NCBI GenBank assembly: GCA_963752755.1
Contig: CAVVZJ010000001.1
Span: 744,001-808,000, forward strand
Length of the DNA: 64,000 nt
Source: CAVVZJ01 sp963752755
GTDB lineage: Bacteria; Planctomycetota; Planctomycetia; Isosphaerales; Isosphaeraceae
Direction of reading: 5' to 3'
A model generated the notes under the pieces. It worked only from the letters and a program-made list of their open reading frames with translations, searched no databases and was not told where the DNA came from. This document shows positions 42,376 to 53,874 of the stretch, in pieces. How positions within the stretch are numbered: the stretch's first letter is position 1; each line of letters opens with the position of its first letter. A program made the position numbers and the translations under genes.

Positions 42376-42759
42376 ATGAGCGAAGGTGAGAGCAAGGACA
42401 CAGGCCAGGGTCAGGCACCGGCGCAGGGTCAGCAGACGCAGCAGGCGATGACCGAGGTCCATGTCGATGATTCGGGCGTGCTGCCGTCATACTCGAATTT
42501 CTGCCGGGTCACGGCGACGCCCGAGGAAGTGATCCTCGACTTCGGCCTGAACCCCCAGCCGTTCGCCCAGGGTCGCCAGGACGTGAAGGCGAACCAGCGG
42601 CTCGTGATGAACTTCTACACCGCCAAGCGGCTCTTGACGGCCCTCGGCATGACCATCCAGCGGCACGAGTCCACGTTCGGCTCGATCGAGCTGGACGTGC
42701 GCCGACGAGCCACGTTCCAGCCGCCCCGACAGGGCGGCCCGCAGGGCGTCGTCGAGTGA
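42376..42759 (+). CDS. DUF3467 domain protein
   Basis: A 127-residue protein with a Gln/Gly-rich N-terminus (to about residue 25) and a DUF3467 domain recognisable from YSNFCRVTATPEEVILDFGLNP and the later RLVMNFYTAKRLLTALG. The family is small, widespread in planctomycetes and of unknown function. The start at 42376 follows GGGAGA. A long stable hairpin at 42905-42943 lies in the downstream spacer. Confidence 0.75.
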   Translation: MSEGESKDTGQGQAPAQGQQTQQAMTEVHVDDSGVLPSYSNFCRVTATPEEVILDFGLNPQPFAQGRQDVKANQRLVMNFYTAKRLLTALGMTIQRHESTFGSIELDVRRRATFQPPRQGGPQGVVE

Positions 42760-43242
42760 CCCCGACGGCGAATCGCTCCGGTCTCGATCAAGCGGCGTCC
42801 GGACCAGCCGCGAAGGCAGAGGACCGGGGGAAATCCTGCCCCGATCCTGCCCGCTCGGTCCTCTGCTATCCGTCCGCCTGAATTGCTGGACCCCAAGGAT
42901 TCCCGGGGCCGTCGGGCCGCTCTCGGAGCGGTCCGACGGCCCCGTGTCCGTTGCGGGATGGTCCAGGGCACGTTCCGACCTCAACTTCCGCACCCCTCCC
43001 TCCTCCATCCCACCCAACCCCCGGGTACAGGCCGTTCCGATCGGAATGGTTGATCTTCCGGGCGGGGTCCGTCCGATCTTGACAGAGAATTCCGCGAGGA
43101 TCGCGCCTGCCGGTCGCGCCGGATGTCCCGGCACGTCCCGGGCTTCGACTGAATTGAGGTCGCCGGCCGGGCCGATATCGAGGGGTGCCGGGGAGCCGGC
43201 CTCGATTCCGGATGGACGAGTCCCGCCATAGGAGATAACGGA
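42760..43242. other. Spacer with a long hairpin (42905-42943)
   Basis: GGGGCCGTCGG (42905-42915) pairs with CCGACGGCCCC (42933-42943), and inside it CCGCTC pairs with GAGCGG, giving an almost continuous stem of about 17 bp. It probably ends the DUF3467 transcript, although no T-tract follows. The remainder holds no gene. Confidence 0.55.
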
Positions 43243-46200
43243 ATGTCTCAGCCTTCACGACCGCAGGCGCGAGGCCCGGCGCGGCGGACCCGTCGCCGGT
43301 TCGCGATTGAGGCCGTCCAACTGCTTGAGGACCGGCAGTTGTTGACGCCATTCATGACGATCGACCAGAAGACCGCCACGTACAACATCACCAACACCGT
43401 CACGACCAACGGGATCACGACGACAAACGGCACGATCGACATCACGACGACCCCCTCGCCCAACAGCGCCGCCGGCTTCACCTCCGTCGCACAGCTCACC
43501 TCCAACGCCTCCTTCGGCGGTGACATCGTGCGGATCCAGGCCGGCCCGGGCGGCGACTTCGGCAAGGCCCTCTACGCCATCTCCCGCGGCGCCGGGGCCA
43601 ACGCCGATGCAAACTTCCGCGATTCGAGCCTGCCGGCCCCCATCAACCGGCCGGGCGTGATCTACCGTGTCGATCCGGCCACCGGCAAGACCAGCGTCTT
43701 CTTCGATCTGAACACGGTCCTCAACCAGATTGACCCGGGGGCCCCCGCGGGCAACGGTGCCCTGCCGGCGACCGGCCTGACCAACTGGTACGACATCGCC
43801 TTCGACCCCGAAGGTTACTTCGACGGTCAGCCGTCGATGTTCGTGACCTCGGTCGATCAGAATGACCCGCTGAAGAACGTCGTGTATCGGATCGGCCCGG
43901 CGGGCAACTTCCTCGGGCTGTTCCTCCAGTTCGGCGCCACGCCGACAACCTCCGGCTTCCCGGTCCAGCCGAGCGCCGCTTTCGTGCCGCCGCCGGAGCA
44001 GCAGACGTTCCTCCGCGGCCTGTTCGTCGGCGACGCCAACTCCGCCGGCGGCAATCCGGTGCTGTTCTTCGACGCCAACACCGTCCGCCCCGGGCAGAAC
44101 ATCACCGGCCCGACGACGGGCGTGACTGCGACCCCGTTGACGCTCGGCCCACAGGTCGGGATCACGGCGGCCAACTCGATCTACGCCTCGCCGATCTATG
44201 ACGTCTTCACCGACTTCGGCCAGCCCGCCGCTGGTGGCTTGAACCCGTCGCCGGGCCTCAGCGGTGTGCAGGGTCTCCGTGGCGAGTTGCTGATCAACCA
44301 GGGCACCCCGGTCGTCCAGGCCAACGGCTTCCTCAACGGCGTTTACTACTCCACCGACGCGAACGCGGCCAACCCCGACACGACCGCCGCGATCTCCACG
44401 CCCTTCCGCCGGTTCCAGGACATCGCCTTCGACCAGTACGGCTACTTCTCCTATGGTGCGACCGTGACCGCGGGCGGCTTCGGCGCCGCGACGACGATCT
44501 CACCGATCCCGCCTGTCTACTCGGGCAGCCTGTTCGTCTCCGACCTGGCGTCGGGTCTCAGCGTTTCGATCCCGGCTGGCGACGTCGGCCCGATCTTCGT
44601 GCCGGTTCAGGGAGCCGGCTCGGCCACGATCACCTTCGACACGAACCCGACCCCCAACGTGATCACCGACCTGAGTGTCACCGACACGAACCAGTACGGG
44701 GGCCGGGTCGTTCGGATCGGACCCGACGGCGTCGTGACCCCGTTCGCCGAGGGCTTTCACGTCGTCCCCGCCAAGGACGCCAGCAGCTTCCAGAACTCGT
44801 CCCTGAGCGTCACGTTCTCCGCCGACGGCACGACCCTCTACGTGGCCGACGACGACGCGGTCTGGCAGTTCAAGACCGTCACCAGCCTCGCCAGCTCGAC
44901 CTCGGGCTCGCTCGTTGGTCTCAACGACCTGCGGACGCTGGGTGTGCCCTACCAGGGCCAGGATCTGGGCGTGGCGGTCGTCGATACCGGCGTGGACGCC
45001 AGCAACCCCTACTTCCGCGGCCGGGTGGCACCCGGTACGAACGTCATCACCAATGGCTATGGCAACGACGACACGGCGGCGATCCCGCTCGGCCACGGCA
45101 CCGAGATGGCCGGCGTGATCGCCCAGTTCGTACCGCAGGCGACGCTCGTGCCGGTCAACGTCTTCACACCGAACCAGGCCCTCGGCGCCCCGGCGATCGG
45201 CGGCACCACCTCGCAGATTCTCTGGAACGGCCTGCAATACGTCTCGCAGAATCCGTTCGTCCAGGACCCGGTCCGGCCGAACACCGTCGATCGCGTCATG
45301 GCCGCCGCCTTCGGCTTCGGGACCGATACGACCTACAACACCGAGGGCGCGGCCTACCGGTCCAGTCCTCAGGTGGTCCTCTCTCTGAAGAACCAGTTCC
45401 AGCGTCTGCGCACCGCCGGCATCGCGCCGGTGGCGGCCACGGGCCAGTTCGGCGCAACATCAATACCGGCGCCGGCACCGCGGCCACGGTGGGCGACGCC
45501 CAGGGCGCGGCGCTACCGGCCGTGCTCAACGAGGTCATCTCGGTCAGCGGCACCTTCCCGTTCCCGTTTGCCACCGGCCCGACGGCCAACCCGACCGACC
45601 CGGCTGCTGGTGTCCTGCCGCGGCCGCTCGGCCCGGTTCTCGTCACCGACCAGGCAACCGGCACGATCGTCGGCGCCGACCTCACCGCCCTCACGGCCAC
45701 CGACCTTGTCATCTTCAAGGACAAGATCCTCAGCGCCGCCAACCGCACGGTCACGACCGACTTCGTGGCCCCGGCACTTGATGTCCCGACCTACGCCCGC
45801 ACGGCCCTCGGCCTGACCACGACGAACGTCGGCGGCACCGGGCTCATGACCTTCCAGAACGGCGGCACCTCGCTCTCGGCGGCGATGGTCACCGGCTCGA
45901 TGGCCGTGGTCGCCTCGGCCTTGAGCTACTGGACCACCCTGACCAACTCGGGCGGCGTGACGGCCGACGCCTACCTGAACACGCCCGTCGGCACCAACGT
46001 GCTGAACTTCGGCCCAGGCGCCATGCCGAACCTCTCGGCCTACGAGAACCCCGACAGCGTCTATGGCATCCTCCAGTGGACCGCCGTGCCGACCCGCGAC
46101 CAGCCGACAACCCTTGACACGAACGCTCCCCAGCAACTCTTCCCCAACGCTGGCGGGCCCTATCCGGAGATGTCCCGGATCGACGTCGGGAACGCTGTGG

Positions 46201-47345
46201 CTTCCATCGAGGGCACCGTCGCCCTCTACTACCTGATCAACCACGGCACCTTCGACGTCATCGATGCTAACCACAACGGCCTGGTCACCGCCCAGGAGAT
46301 CCAGGACTTCGTCAACAAGGCCGACACAATCGGCATGCCCGAGGCCGGCGCCATGGCACGGCTGCTCGGCGGTACGGACCGGATCCCCGTGACGGGCTTC
46401 CAGCCCACAGCGGCCGGCGAGTCGCCCGACCAGCCCGACGTCCTCCAGCGGCGGTTCAACTTCTTCGACTACGCCGCCGATGGTCAGCTCGACGGCGTCA
46501 TCTCGATCGACCAGCTCAAGATGCTGGTCCATACCTTGCTGCCTTCGCCCGACGCCTTCGTCGTGACCGATCGCGTGCGGGGTTCGGCCAACGGCTACCT
46601 GCTCGACCCGAGCAAGCAGCGCAACTGGGTCGCGCTCCAGTACCTCACGCCCAGCTACTCGTTCGCGCCGGCCAGGCTCGTGCGTCGGTATCGAAACGTC
46701 TCGCCGACGCGATTCGGCGTCAACCGGGGTGAGTTGCCCAGTACCATCAACGGCCCCCAGTACACCCTCTTCGACCACAGCACGTCCGCGAACAACAGCT
46801 CCAGTGCCTCCAGCAAGGGCACTGGCTCGCAGACCAACCTCGCGACCAACACTCAGACAAGTGCCGGGAGTTCGTCGACCGGGGGGACAACCGGTTCGAC
46901 AAACACGGCGTCTACCAACCCCGCGACCGGCTCGACGACGAATGGTTCCACGACGAATGGTTCCACGACGACCGATTACGGACAGCAGGCTGTGGACCAG
47001 GCGATTCGCCTGATCTACAACTCCCCCACGCTGGCCGGGACTCAGGGTCAGTCTTCGTCCTCGACGAGCCTGCCGGCGGCCCAGAAGTCGTCCGATACGC
47101 CGTCGAATCCAGTGCCGGCCGCCTCGAGTGTCACTCCGGTCACCACCGCCTCGGCGAGTTCTTCGGAGACGCAGACGGCCAACACTTCGTCCTCGAAGTC
47201 GGCGCCTGCCGATCAGGCCGCCGTGCTCCGGGACCGCGCCCAGGTGTTGACCCAGCAGATCAATTCCGGCCAGCTCAGCGGGGCCGCGCAGCAGATCGCG
47301 ACGAAGCGTCTGGGGCTTCTCAGTCGCATCCTCGGTCAGGGTTGA
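43243..47345 (+). CDS. Large secreted subtilisin-like (S8) protease with planctomycete N-terminal motif and EF-hands (one frame break)
   Basis: About 1,367 residues. The N-terminus has a basic stretch then FAIEAVQLLEDRQLLTPF, similar to the planctomycete LEPR-XLL export motif. About 550 residues follow with propeller-like repeats (YDIAFDPEGYF, FQDIAFDQYGYFSYG, GTTLYVADDDAVWQF). The S8 domain has Asp in LGVAVVDTGVD (about 44970), His in GHGTEMAGVIA (about 45091) and Ser in GTSLSAAM (about 45868). An EF-hand-like loop DANHNGLVTAQE (about 46262) and a second, weaker one (about 46470) suggest dockerin-like calcium binding. The tail is Ser/Thr/Gly-rich with short repeats. The frame breaks near 45455, between His and Ser. 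It faces the M50/HlyD cassette convergently. Confidence 0.8.
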
Positions 47346-47394
47346 CCCCGTTCGTTGTCGCCAAAGGTCGTCTCTCGACTGACTCGAGACTCCG

Positions 47395-47443
47395 CCGGCC
47401 GGTCGTCTCCCCTCTGCGGGATGCGGCCGGCCGGTCGCCTTTT
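47395..47443 (+). terminator. Terminator after the S8 protease
   Basis: CCGGCCGG at 47395-47402 and again at 47427-47434 (self-complementary), followed by TCGCC and TTTT at 47440-47443. Confidence 0.5.
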
Positions 47444-47670
47444 GAGAGTCGAACCGATGATCCATCGGCAGAGCCTCACCTCCCGGTGACGTCTGGCCCT
47501 TCCCTGAGCATCCGGATTCGCCCGGATCAGCAATCGTTCGTAGCCACGGGGATCTGTCCTGGCGATTCCGTGCGTGACCGCGGGCTGATCGACCCGTTCC
47601 GGTCGGCACGATCCGGGATCATGGCGGCTTCGAGCGTCGATTGCTCTGCCCTGGCCGACTGGAAAACGAA

Positions 47671-47703
47671 GCGACCGGCCGGGCGGGCTGCCGGGCCGGT
47701 CGC
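47671..47703 (-). terminator. Terminator for the M50/HlyD operon
   Basis: GCGACCGGCC (47671-47680) pairs exactly with GGCCGGTCGC (47694-47703). Read leftwards, the stem is followed by TTCGTTTTCC, a T-rich tract on the correct side for the leftward operon. The rest of the convergent spacer (47444-47807) holds no gene. Confidence 0.6.
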
Positions 47704-47807
47704 ATGGTTCTTGGATAGCTCGGGAGACGGGTCGTTCGTCGAATGGGCGTCGACCACTTCTGGAGCCGGTTCAGGCCGGATGAGCCCGGAAGGAGCGGCG
47801 TTGCGCG

Positions 47808-50024
47808 TCAGAGGGTGAAGTGGAACGTCTTGGCGATCAGCCGCCAGAGCCACCAGCCGAGGGTGGCATTGCCGGCGTCGATCCGGGCGAAGCCGCGGAG
47901 GCCGGGCTGGAGGATGAGGTCACCGTTGTCGATCGGGATGACGACCTCATAGACGGCCGAGACTGGCTTGACCTGGCCGGTCTTCTTGTCGGCCTCGGTG
48001 GCGATCTCGCCCCCGGCGAGGTTGGAAAGCTCGGGCGGGATATCCTCGCGATTCCGCTTGGCGACCTCCTCGACACGGCTCTTGAAGGTGCGCTCGCTCG
48101 TGCCGTAAACCTTCAGCCAGGCTCGTGGGTGATTCTTCTCGCGGATCAAGTCCACATCAGACTGATCGACGATCAGGTGGGCTTCCAGCCGCTTCGGGTT
48201 GGCGACCTCGCAGAGCGGCTTGGACGCCTTGCCGTCCGGGCCGCCGCCGCCGGGTCGGAGCCACTGGCCGACCGTCTCGGGGTCGGGCATCCCCATCACG
48301 ACCCCCGGCCGGGGGGCGCGGAGCGTCAGCTTGCCGATCTGCTGGATCAGGGTCTCCATCGCCGGTTCGAGCTTCTGGGCGGTCTCCAGGTACACCTTGG
48401 CCAGGTCGCGCTCCGCCGGGTCGTCGGACAGGTAGAGCACATCATGCTTGGCCATGTTCAGGTCGATCTCTTCCTGGCGGTGCCGGCGCTCGCGGAGCTT
48501 GTCGAGGTTCGACAGTTCGGCGATCGGGTCGCCCGGCTTGACGGGGTCGCCGTCGCGGACGTAATACGTCACGACCTGTCCGGGCACCTCGGCATAGACC
48601 GGCTCCGGTCGGGCCGGCGTCAGCACGAGCGACCCCGAAACTTGCAACGGCGTGGGGATCATCAGGATCGCGGCGACCAGCGCCGCGAACGCCGCGAAGA
48701 ACGCGGCCGCACGTGCCTTCTTCACCTTACGCATCCTCCCGGGCTGGCCGACGAACTTGAACATCTGGTAGATCGGCACCGCGACCAGGGGGATCAGCGA
48801 CCCAACGGCCAGCATGGCGCTGATCGACCCGAGCTTGTACGGCTTGAGGAACTGGTAGAGGAAAAACAGGATGCTGAACGTCACCAGCCAGCGATACAGG
48901 TAGCTGGCGATCGCGTAAGTCACGAACAGGACCCGCCGCGACCGCGGCAGGTAGCTCTGAACCGGGATCTCCAGGCCGAGGATCTTCTCCTGGAAGAAGT
49001 AGGTGAAGAACTGCGTGGACTTGATCCGCAGGTTCGGGATCTCCAGCCAGTCGGCCAGGACGTAGTAGCCGTCATACCGCAGCAGCGGGTTGGCGTTGAA
49101 GAGGATCGTGTTGACCGAGCAGATGAACATGGTGGCGAGCATCAGGCTGTTGAGCACGCCTTGCTCGGTCTTCCACCAGACGAACGTCGCCAGCGACGCC
49201 AGGAAGCACTCGACATAGATGCCGGCCGCCGAGATCCAGATGCGTTTCCACTTGCTCGGCAAGAGCCAGCTATCGGTGACATCGCAATACAGGGCCGGCG
49301 TGAGCACGAGGAACAGCAGGCCCATCTCGTGGACCTCGCCGCCGAAGTGCTTGGCGGTCAGGCCGTGGCCGAACTCGTGGATGATCTTCACGATGGCCAG
49401 ACTGAGCCAGAAATACAGGATCGTGTGCCAGTTGAAGAAGCTCTGGAACGACGGCAGACGCTCGTAGAAGGTGTGCCAGTTCGCCAGCACCGAAATCAAG
49501 GCCGCGCCCATCATCGCGACGCTCGTGACCACGAACGCCGGCGTGAAGATCCAGCGGAAGTACGGGTACATCCAGGTGAGCAACCGCTCGGGGTCGATCA
49601 CCGGGATCTTGATGAACAGGATGTTGGCGAAGAACTGCCAGACGCGCTTCCACCGGTTCTTGCGGCGCCGGGTGATGAGCGCCTTGGCCTGGTCGGGCGT
49701 ATCGACCTGGATCAGGCCCGCCTCGTGGAGCTGCGAGGCGAAGCGGATCAGGTCGTCCACGGTGATCGTCTGGGGCCGATACTTCCGCTCGAAGAGCCGC
49801 TTGACGTCCTGGAGCGTGTTCTTGCCGTCGAACTGCTGAAGCAGGAAGTATTCCTCGACCTTGAATCGGAAGTACTTCAGGCCGATCGGGTCCTTGACGA
49901 CGTAGTGCGTCATCCCCTCGTAGAACTGGGGCTGCACGACCAGGTCGGGCCGGAGCTTGACCCGCAGGTGCTCGGCGGCTTGCCCGGCGGGCAGGGCGGG
50001 GGCCAGGGTCGGAGCGGAACTCAT
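47808..50024 (-). CDS. M50 (site-2-protease-like) membrane protein fused to PqqD-like and HlyD/lipoyl domains
   Basis: A 738-residue membrane protein, the last gene of a leftward three-gene operon. Residues ~20-115 resemble a PqqD-type winged helix (VEEYFLLQQFDGKNTLQDVKR). Multiple membrane helices follow from ~130, with the zinc motif HEFGH at 216-220 and the second S2P element NPLLRYDGYY at 312-321. After ~430, a further helix leads to an HlyD-like periplasmic part (VYAEVPGQVVTYYVRDGDPV) and a coiled coil. This matches the peptide zinc metalloprotease/HlyD proteins annotated in planctomycetes, whose substrate is unknown. Catalytic residues look intact, so both protease and export-adaptor roles are open. 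No frame break. Confidence 0.8.
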   Translation of the reverse strand: MSSAPTLAPALPAGQAAEHLRVKLRPDLVVQPQFYEGMTHYVVKDPIGLKYFRFKVEEYFLLQQFDGKNTLQDVKRLFERKYRPQTITVDDLIRFASQLHEAGLIQVDTPDQAKALITRRRKNRWKRVWQFFANILFIKIPVIDPERLLTWMYPYFRWIFTPAFVVTSVAMMGAALISVLANWHTFYERLPSFQSFFNWHTILYFWLSLAIVKIIHEFGHGLTAKHFGGEVHEMGLLFLVLTPALYCDVTDSWLLPSKWKRIWISAAGIYVECFLASLATFVWWKTEQGVLNSLMLATMFICSVNTILFNANPLLRYDGYYVLADWLEIPNLRIKSTQFFTYFFQEKILGLEIPVQSYLPRSRRVLFVTYAIASYLYRWLVTFSILFFLYQFLKPYKLGSISAMLAVGSLIPLVAVPIYQMFKFVGQPGRMRKVKKARAAAFFAAFAALVAAILMIPTPLQVSGSLVLTPARPEPVYAEVPGQVVTYYVRDGDPVKPGDPIAELSNLDKLRERRHRQEEIDLNMAKHDVLYLSDDPAERDLAKVYLETAQKLEPAMETLIQQIGKLTLRAPRPGVVMGMPDPETVGQWLRPGGGGPDGKASKPLCEVANPKRLEAHLIVDQSDVDLIREKNHPRAWLKVYGTSERTFKSRVEEVAKRNREDIPPELSNLAGGEIATEADKKTGQVKPVSAVYEVVIPIDNGDLILQPGLRGFARIDAGNATLGWWLWRLIAKTFHFTL

Positions 50025-50193
50025 CAGTCGTCGGCCCTCAAGGCGATCCAGTTCGACTCAACGCAAGGTCGTCACGGCGTCCGGCTCGGCGGTCGGTTGA
50101 CCGAGGGAGCGAGGACCGATGAGCACCGAGTGGAATGCCCCATTCTGTGATCGGTCGCCATGGGTGCCTCGGTCAATCCTGGTCCTGATCGGC

Positions 50194-51169
50194 TCAGCGT
50201 CCCCGGGTGGAGGCATTGCCAGGCGGGGCGGCAGCCACGCGGCCGGGCGCGGCGCCGTTGAGGTAGATGGTGGTCTCGCCCTTCATGCCCTGGAAAAGCT
50301 CCAGCTCGGGGTGCTGCTCGTCGGGTGGGTTCTGGATCTCGGCGAGAACGTAGGTCTCGGTCTTACCGGCCGTCGAGAGTTCGCGGGAGATGGCCGTGAC
50401 CTCGCCGGTGAAGATCTTGTGCTCGATCGGCAGATCGGCCTCATTGATGATCGGTCGGAACTGCACGGCGTCGCCCTTGCGGACCTTCAAGGCGCTCTCC
50501 AGAGGCACCCAGCCGATGAACCGGAACTTGTCGGTCTTGCCCAGCCGGACGACCGCCTCGTTGGCGCGGACGGCCTCGGCGGGGTTCTTGTGCCGCTCGA
50601 CGATGATCCCGGTGAACGGCGCGATGATCCGGTGGTCCTCAAGCATCTGGACGGCCAGGTCGTACTCGGCCTGGTCCACCTTCTGCTTCTCGCTCGCCTC
50701 CTGGATCAAGGCATCGGCCACGTTGACCTCGGCGACGGCCTTGTCCAGCTCGTCCCGGGAGACCAGACCCTGCCGCTGCCGCTCCAGGCGGAGCAGGCGG
50801 GCGAGGCTCGACTTGGCCAGCTCGCGCTGGGCCTCGGCCTTCTTGATCTGCCCGGTGCTCTTGGCGATCAGCTCCTGCTTGGTGACGGTCAGCCGGGCGA
50901 TCTCGTCGTGGAGCCGGCCGATCTCCTGGCCTTGCTGGACCCGCATCCCGACATGGAACTCGATGTTCTTGAGGACGCCCTCGCGACGGGCCGAGACGTC
51001 CGACTGTTCGAGCCAGTCGAGCGAGCCGGCGATGACCAGGGTCTCCGGGGTCCCGTTGGGGCTCCCGGCGCGGCCGTTCGGGGCGGCCGGGTTCTGGGCG
51101 AGCGTCGCGGCCGACAGGGCGCCGAGGAGGCCCGCGGCCAGGGCGGCGATCTTCGGGAGAGAAGGACAT
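50194..51169 (-). CDS. HlyD-family periplasmic adaptor (one frame break)
   Basis: About 325 residues, exported. The ATG at 51169 follows GGAGAA; the frame breaks within ten codons (about 51155, one extra C) and then reads PKIAALAAGLLGALSAATLA, a signal peptide. The domains are lipoyl/barrel-sandwich (SARREGVLKNIEFHVGMRVQQG), a long coiled coil (EIARLTVTKQELIAKS... to DQAEYDLAVQ), then the second lipoyl half IIAPFTGIIVERH and a beta-barrel. It lies between two other HlyD-containing genes; the adaptors may assemble together. No ABC or RND pump is present nearby. Confidence 0.8.
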
Positions 51170-51214
51170 GGGCGTTCTCCTGGGCTTACCGGTTTGTGGG
51201 CTCAAAACCTCCGC

Positions 51215-53586
51215 TCACCGCAGGAACGGCCAGCGGAAGATGATCGTCTCGTGCCAGAACTGGACGACGTCGCGGAGCAGGACGTAGGCGAGCCGGGCGT
51301 CGCCGCAGTTGACCCGGGCTCGCACCTCGGCGCCCGGTCGGAGCGACTGGTTGCGGGTCAAGAAGTCGTGGCGAACGGCGTCGGTGAATCCGACCGTGAC
51401 CTTGACCACATGGTTCTGCTCGACCAGCTCCGCCTTCGACGCGATCCGACGGACGAATCCGGGGTAGCGGTGCTCGGGGTCGGTGGCCGAGACGAAGTAG
51501 GCCGAGAGGGCCGTGCCGTGGTCGATCGCCGTCGTCGAGGGCGGCCTTGGCGCGGGCCTGGTCGCTCGGCTCGGCCGGGTTGCCGGCCTTCACCTGGGCC
51601 ACGAGCCGGCCGAACTCGTCCAGCGCCTTGCGCGGCGGGGCGAGGTCCACGAGGTCGGGCGCTCCGGCCTTCTCGGCCTGGTACAAGGCCGCCGCGAGCG
51701 CCTCCTGGGCCTGGTCGATCGCCTCGGCGTTGGCGGCAGTGATGCCGCCCTTGCACAGGTCGTCAAGCTTCTGCTTGGCTTCCTTGACCGGCTCCATCAT
51801 GGTGTTGAGCCGGCTGCGGGCGTCGAGGATCGGGCCCATGTCGTGGTCGGGCACGTTGACTTCGAGGACCCACTCGCCGTCCAGCGACGCCACCTGGATC
51901 AGTTCCTGGCCGACGTCCACCGGGCGGTTCAGGAAGTTCTTCTTGACCTCCCAGGTCGTGACGATCCCGTCGTGCGGCGCCCGGATCTCCATCTTGCGGA
52001 ACTGGTCCTCGATGATGGTGATCTGTTCCTGGGCGCTTTCCAGCTCGATGCCGGCCTGCACGCGCTCGCCGATCAGCTTGTTCCGCTCGTCCCGCTTGGA
52101 GGTCGAAAGTTGGTTGATCTGGGCCTGGAGCGAGGCGATCTTCTCGGTGGCCGCAGTCTCGCTTGGAGAGCAGTTCCTCGTGCTGGCTCTTGAGCTGGTC
52201 GCTCTCTAGCCTGGCCAGCAGTTCGCCGGGCACCGGCTGGCGGTTCTCGTCGAGGTGGGGGCCTCGGACGAAGTCGCCGTGATCGTGCGGCACCTCGACG
52301 ATCGTGCCCTGCAAGGGGGCATAGGTGTTGTGCCGGACCTCGGGCAGGATCGAGCCGCGGCCCTCGATCGTGAGCTGCCAGGGCACCAGGGCCAGGACCA
52401 GGATCACGCCCACGATCACGCCGACGGCGGCCAGGATCTTCGCCAACGTCCGGCCGCGGAGGTAGCGACGCGGGGCGCTCAGGAACTTCAAGACCGGCCG
52501 CAAGGCGATCTTGTCGTGCTCGGCGGCGTTCCAGAGCGCGGTCGAGCCGTGACGCGAGAGCACCTCGCAACGGGCGTGCAGGTCGGTCGGGGCCATCTCG
52601 TCGCCGATCTGCTCGGCGACGAGGCAGCCGAAGGGCACCTTGTCGTGCTTGGCCTTCGGGTCGTCCTCATCCACCGGCTTGTGCAGCAGGGTGACGACGA
52701 CCGCCTTGGCGCCCGATTCATCGACGTAAATTTCCAGCGCGTCGCGGATTTCGGGCGGGAACCCCTCGGTGCTGCCGGTATAGACGAGGTCCTCGCCCGA
52801 GGCGATCACGACCTTGCAGAGCCGGGTCATCTCGCGGACGAGGTTGGCCCGCTGCTCGACGATCTCCTGGCCGCTGACGGCCTCGATCCGGACCTTGGCG
52901 GCGAGCTTCAACGCCACGCTCAGGCGGTCGCAGCCGGCGAGTCGCTTGCCGTCGTTGGCGACGGCGTAGCAGGTTTCCTTCAGGTCGAGCGAGTTGTGGA
53001 TCGCGTGCGTGAAGCCCTCGAGCTGGTTCCAGAGCTTCTGCTGCGACATCATCTGCCGAACCTGGCGGTTCTTCAGGTACTGGCCGGCCAGGTCGCAAAG
53101 GTCGCTGACGAATCGGAGCGTGCTTTTCTGCGTGGCCGCTCGCCGGGTCGGGTCCATCAGGATCTCGACCAGGCCGACGACGTGCTTGTCCACGATCACC
53201 GGCGCCAGGATGAGCGTCAGGGCGGTCGGGTTGCCGGCGTTGGGCACGCCATCGACGGCCGCGCCCGGTGGGATGATCTGGGGCTGGTTGGCCTGGAGCA
53301 TCAGGCCGAGCAAGGCCTCGTGCGGCATCGCCCGCTGACGGTTGTCGAGCAGGCCGGTCTGGCGGAACTCAAGCTGGTGGACCAGCTTGAGCGTACCTCG
53401 GCCGTCGAGCATCCAGAGTGCGCCGCCGTTGGCGGCGACGGCCGCCACCACACGGTTCAGGAACTCGACCTGGAACTCCGCCGGCTGGATGTCCGACTCG
53501 GCCAGTTCGGCGATCTCGGCCACCAGCTTGCGGATCTGGTTCTTTGTCTGTTCCAGCAGACCAGGATCGATGGTTTCTTCCGCCAT
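51215..53586 (-). CDS. GAF-domain protein fused to HlyD-type membrane adaptor (two frame breaks)
   Basis: About 790 residues, first gene of the operon. The start at 53586 (MAEETIDPGLLEQTKNQIRK) is chosen because upstream sequence loses coding character. The cytoplasmic N-terminal ~360 residues contain two GAF-like regions (GALWMLDGRGTLKLVHQLEF and LAGCDRLSVALKLAAKVRIEAV). One transmembrane helix follows (about 390-415, AAVGVIVGVILVLALVPW). After it comes an HlyD part with LQGTIVEVPHDHGDFV, a coiled coil and IRAPHDGIVTTWEVKKNF. The frame breaks near 52165 and 51530. A cytoplasmic sensor tied to a periplasmic adaptor suggests regulated export or signalling across the membrane, which is inference. 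Confidence 0.75.
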
Positions 53587-53874
53587 GGCAGGTTCCGGAG
53601 CAGGGTGGGCGACCGAGATCAGTAGGACCAAGGGCCGGCTCCGCGGTTGCCGACCCTCCCCGCCGCGCCGCGGGCGCATTTCAAACAGAACGGGACACCC
53701 CGCCCGTCGACCTTCCTTGCATTTTTTTCAGAACCCTTCCCCGGACCCCGAATCCCCTCCGTTCCCGCCGTAAGCCTTGCCGTCACACCGGCTCGGGCGA
53801 TACAGTGATTTCACCTCCGACGCCGCCGCGGTCGCGGCCGATTTCCCTCCTTTTTCCGGTCGCTCCCCACTCCG

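Noticed and set aside
46940..46975. Short tandem repeat in the S8 protease tail as a possible CRISPR-like repeat
   Set aside because: It is a Gly/Ser/Thr-coding duplication (NGSTTNGSTT) within the reading frame, with no spacers.
45513..47609. Leftward open frame of nearly 700 codons opposite the S8 protease
   Set aside because: Arg/Gly/Val-rich with no motif; the forward frame carries the catalytic Ser motif and EF-hands.
47820..50150. Forward open frame of 776 codons opposite the M50 gene
   Set aside because: Asp/Glu/Val/Arg-rich antisense translation; the leftward frame has HEFGH and membrane helices.
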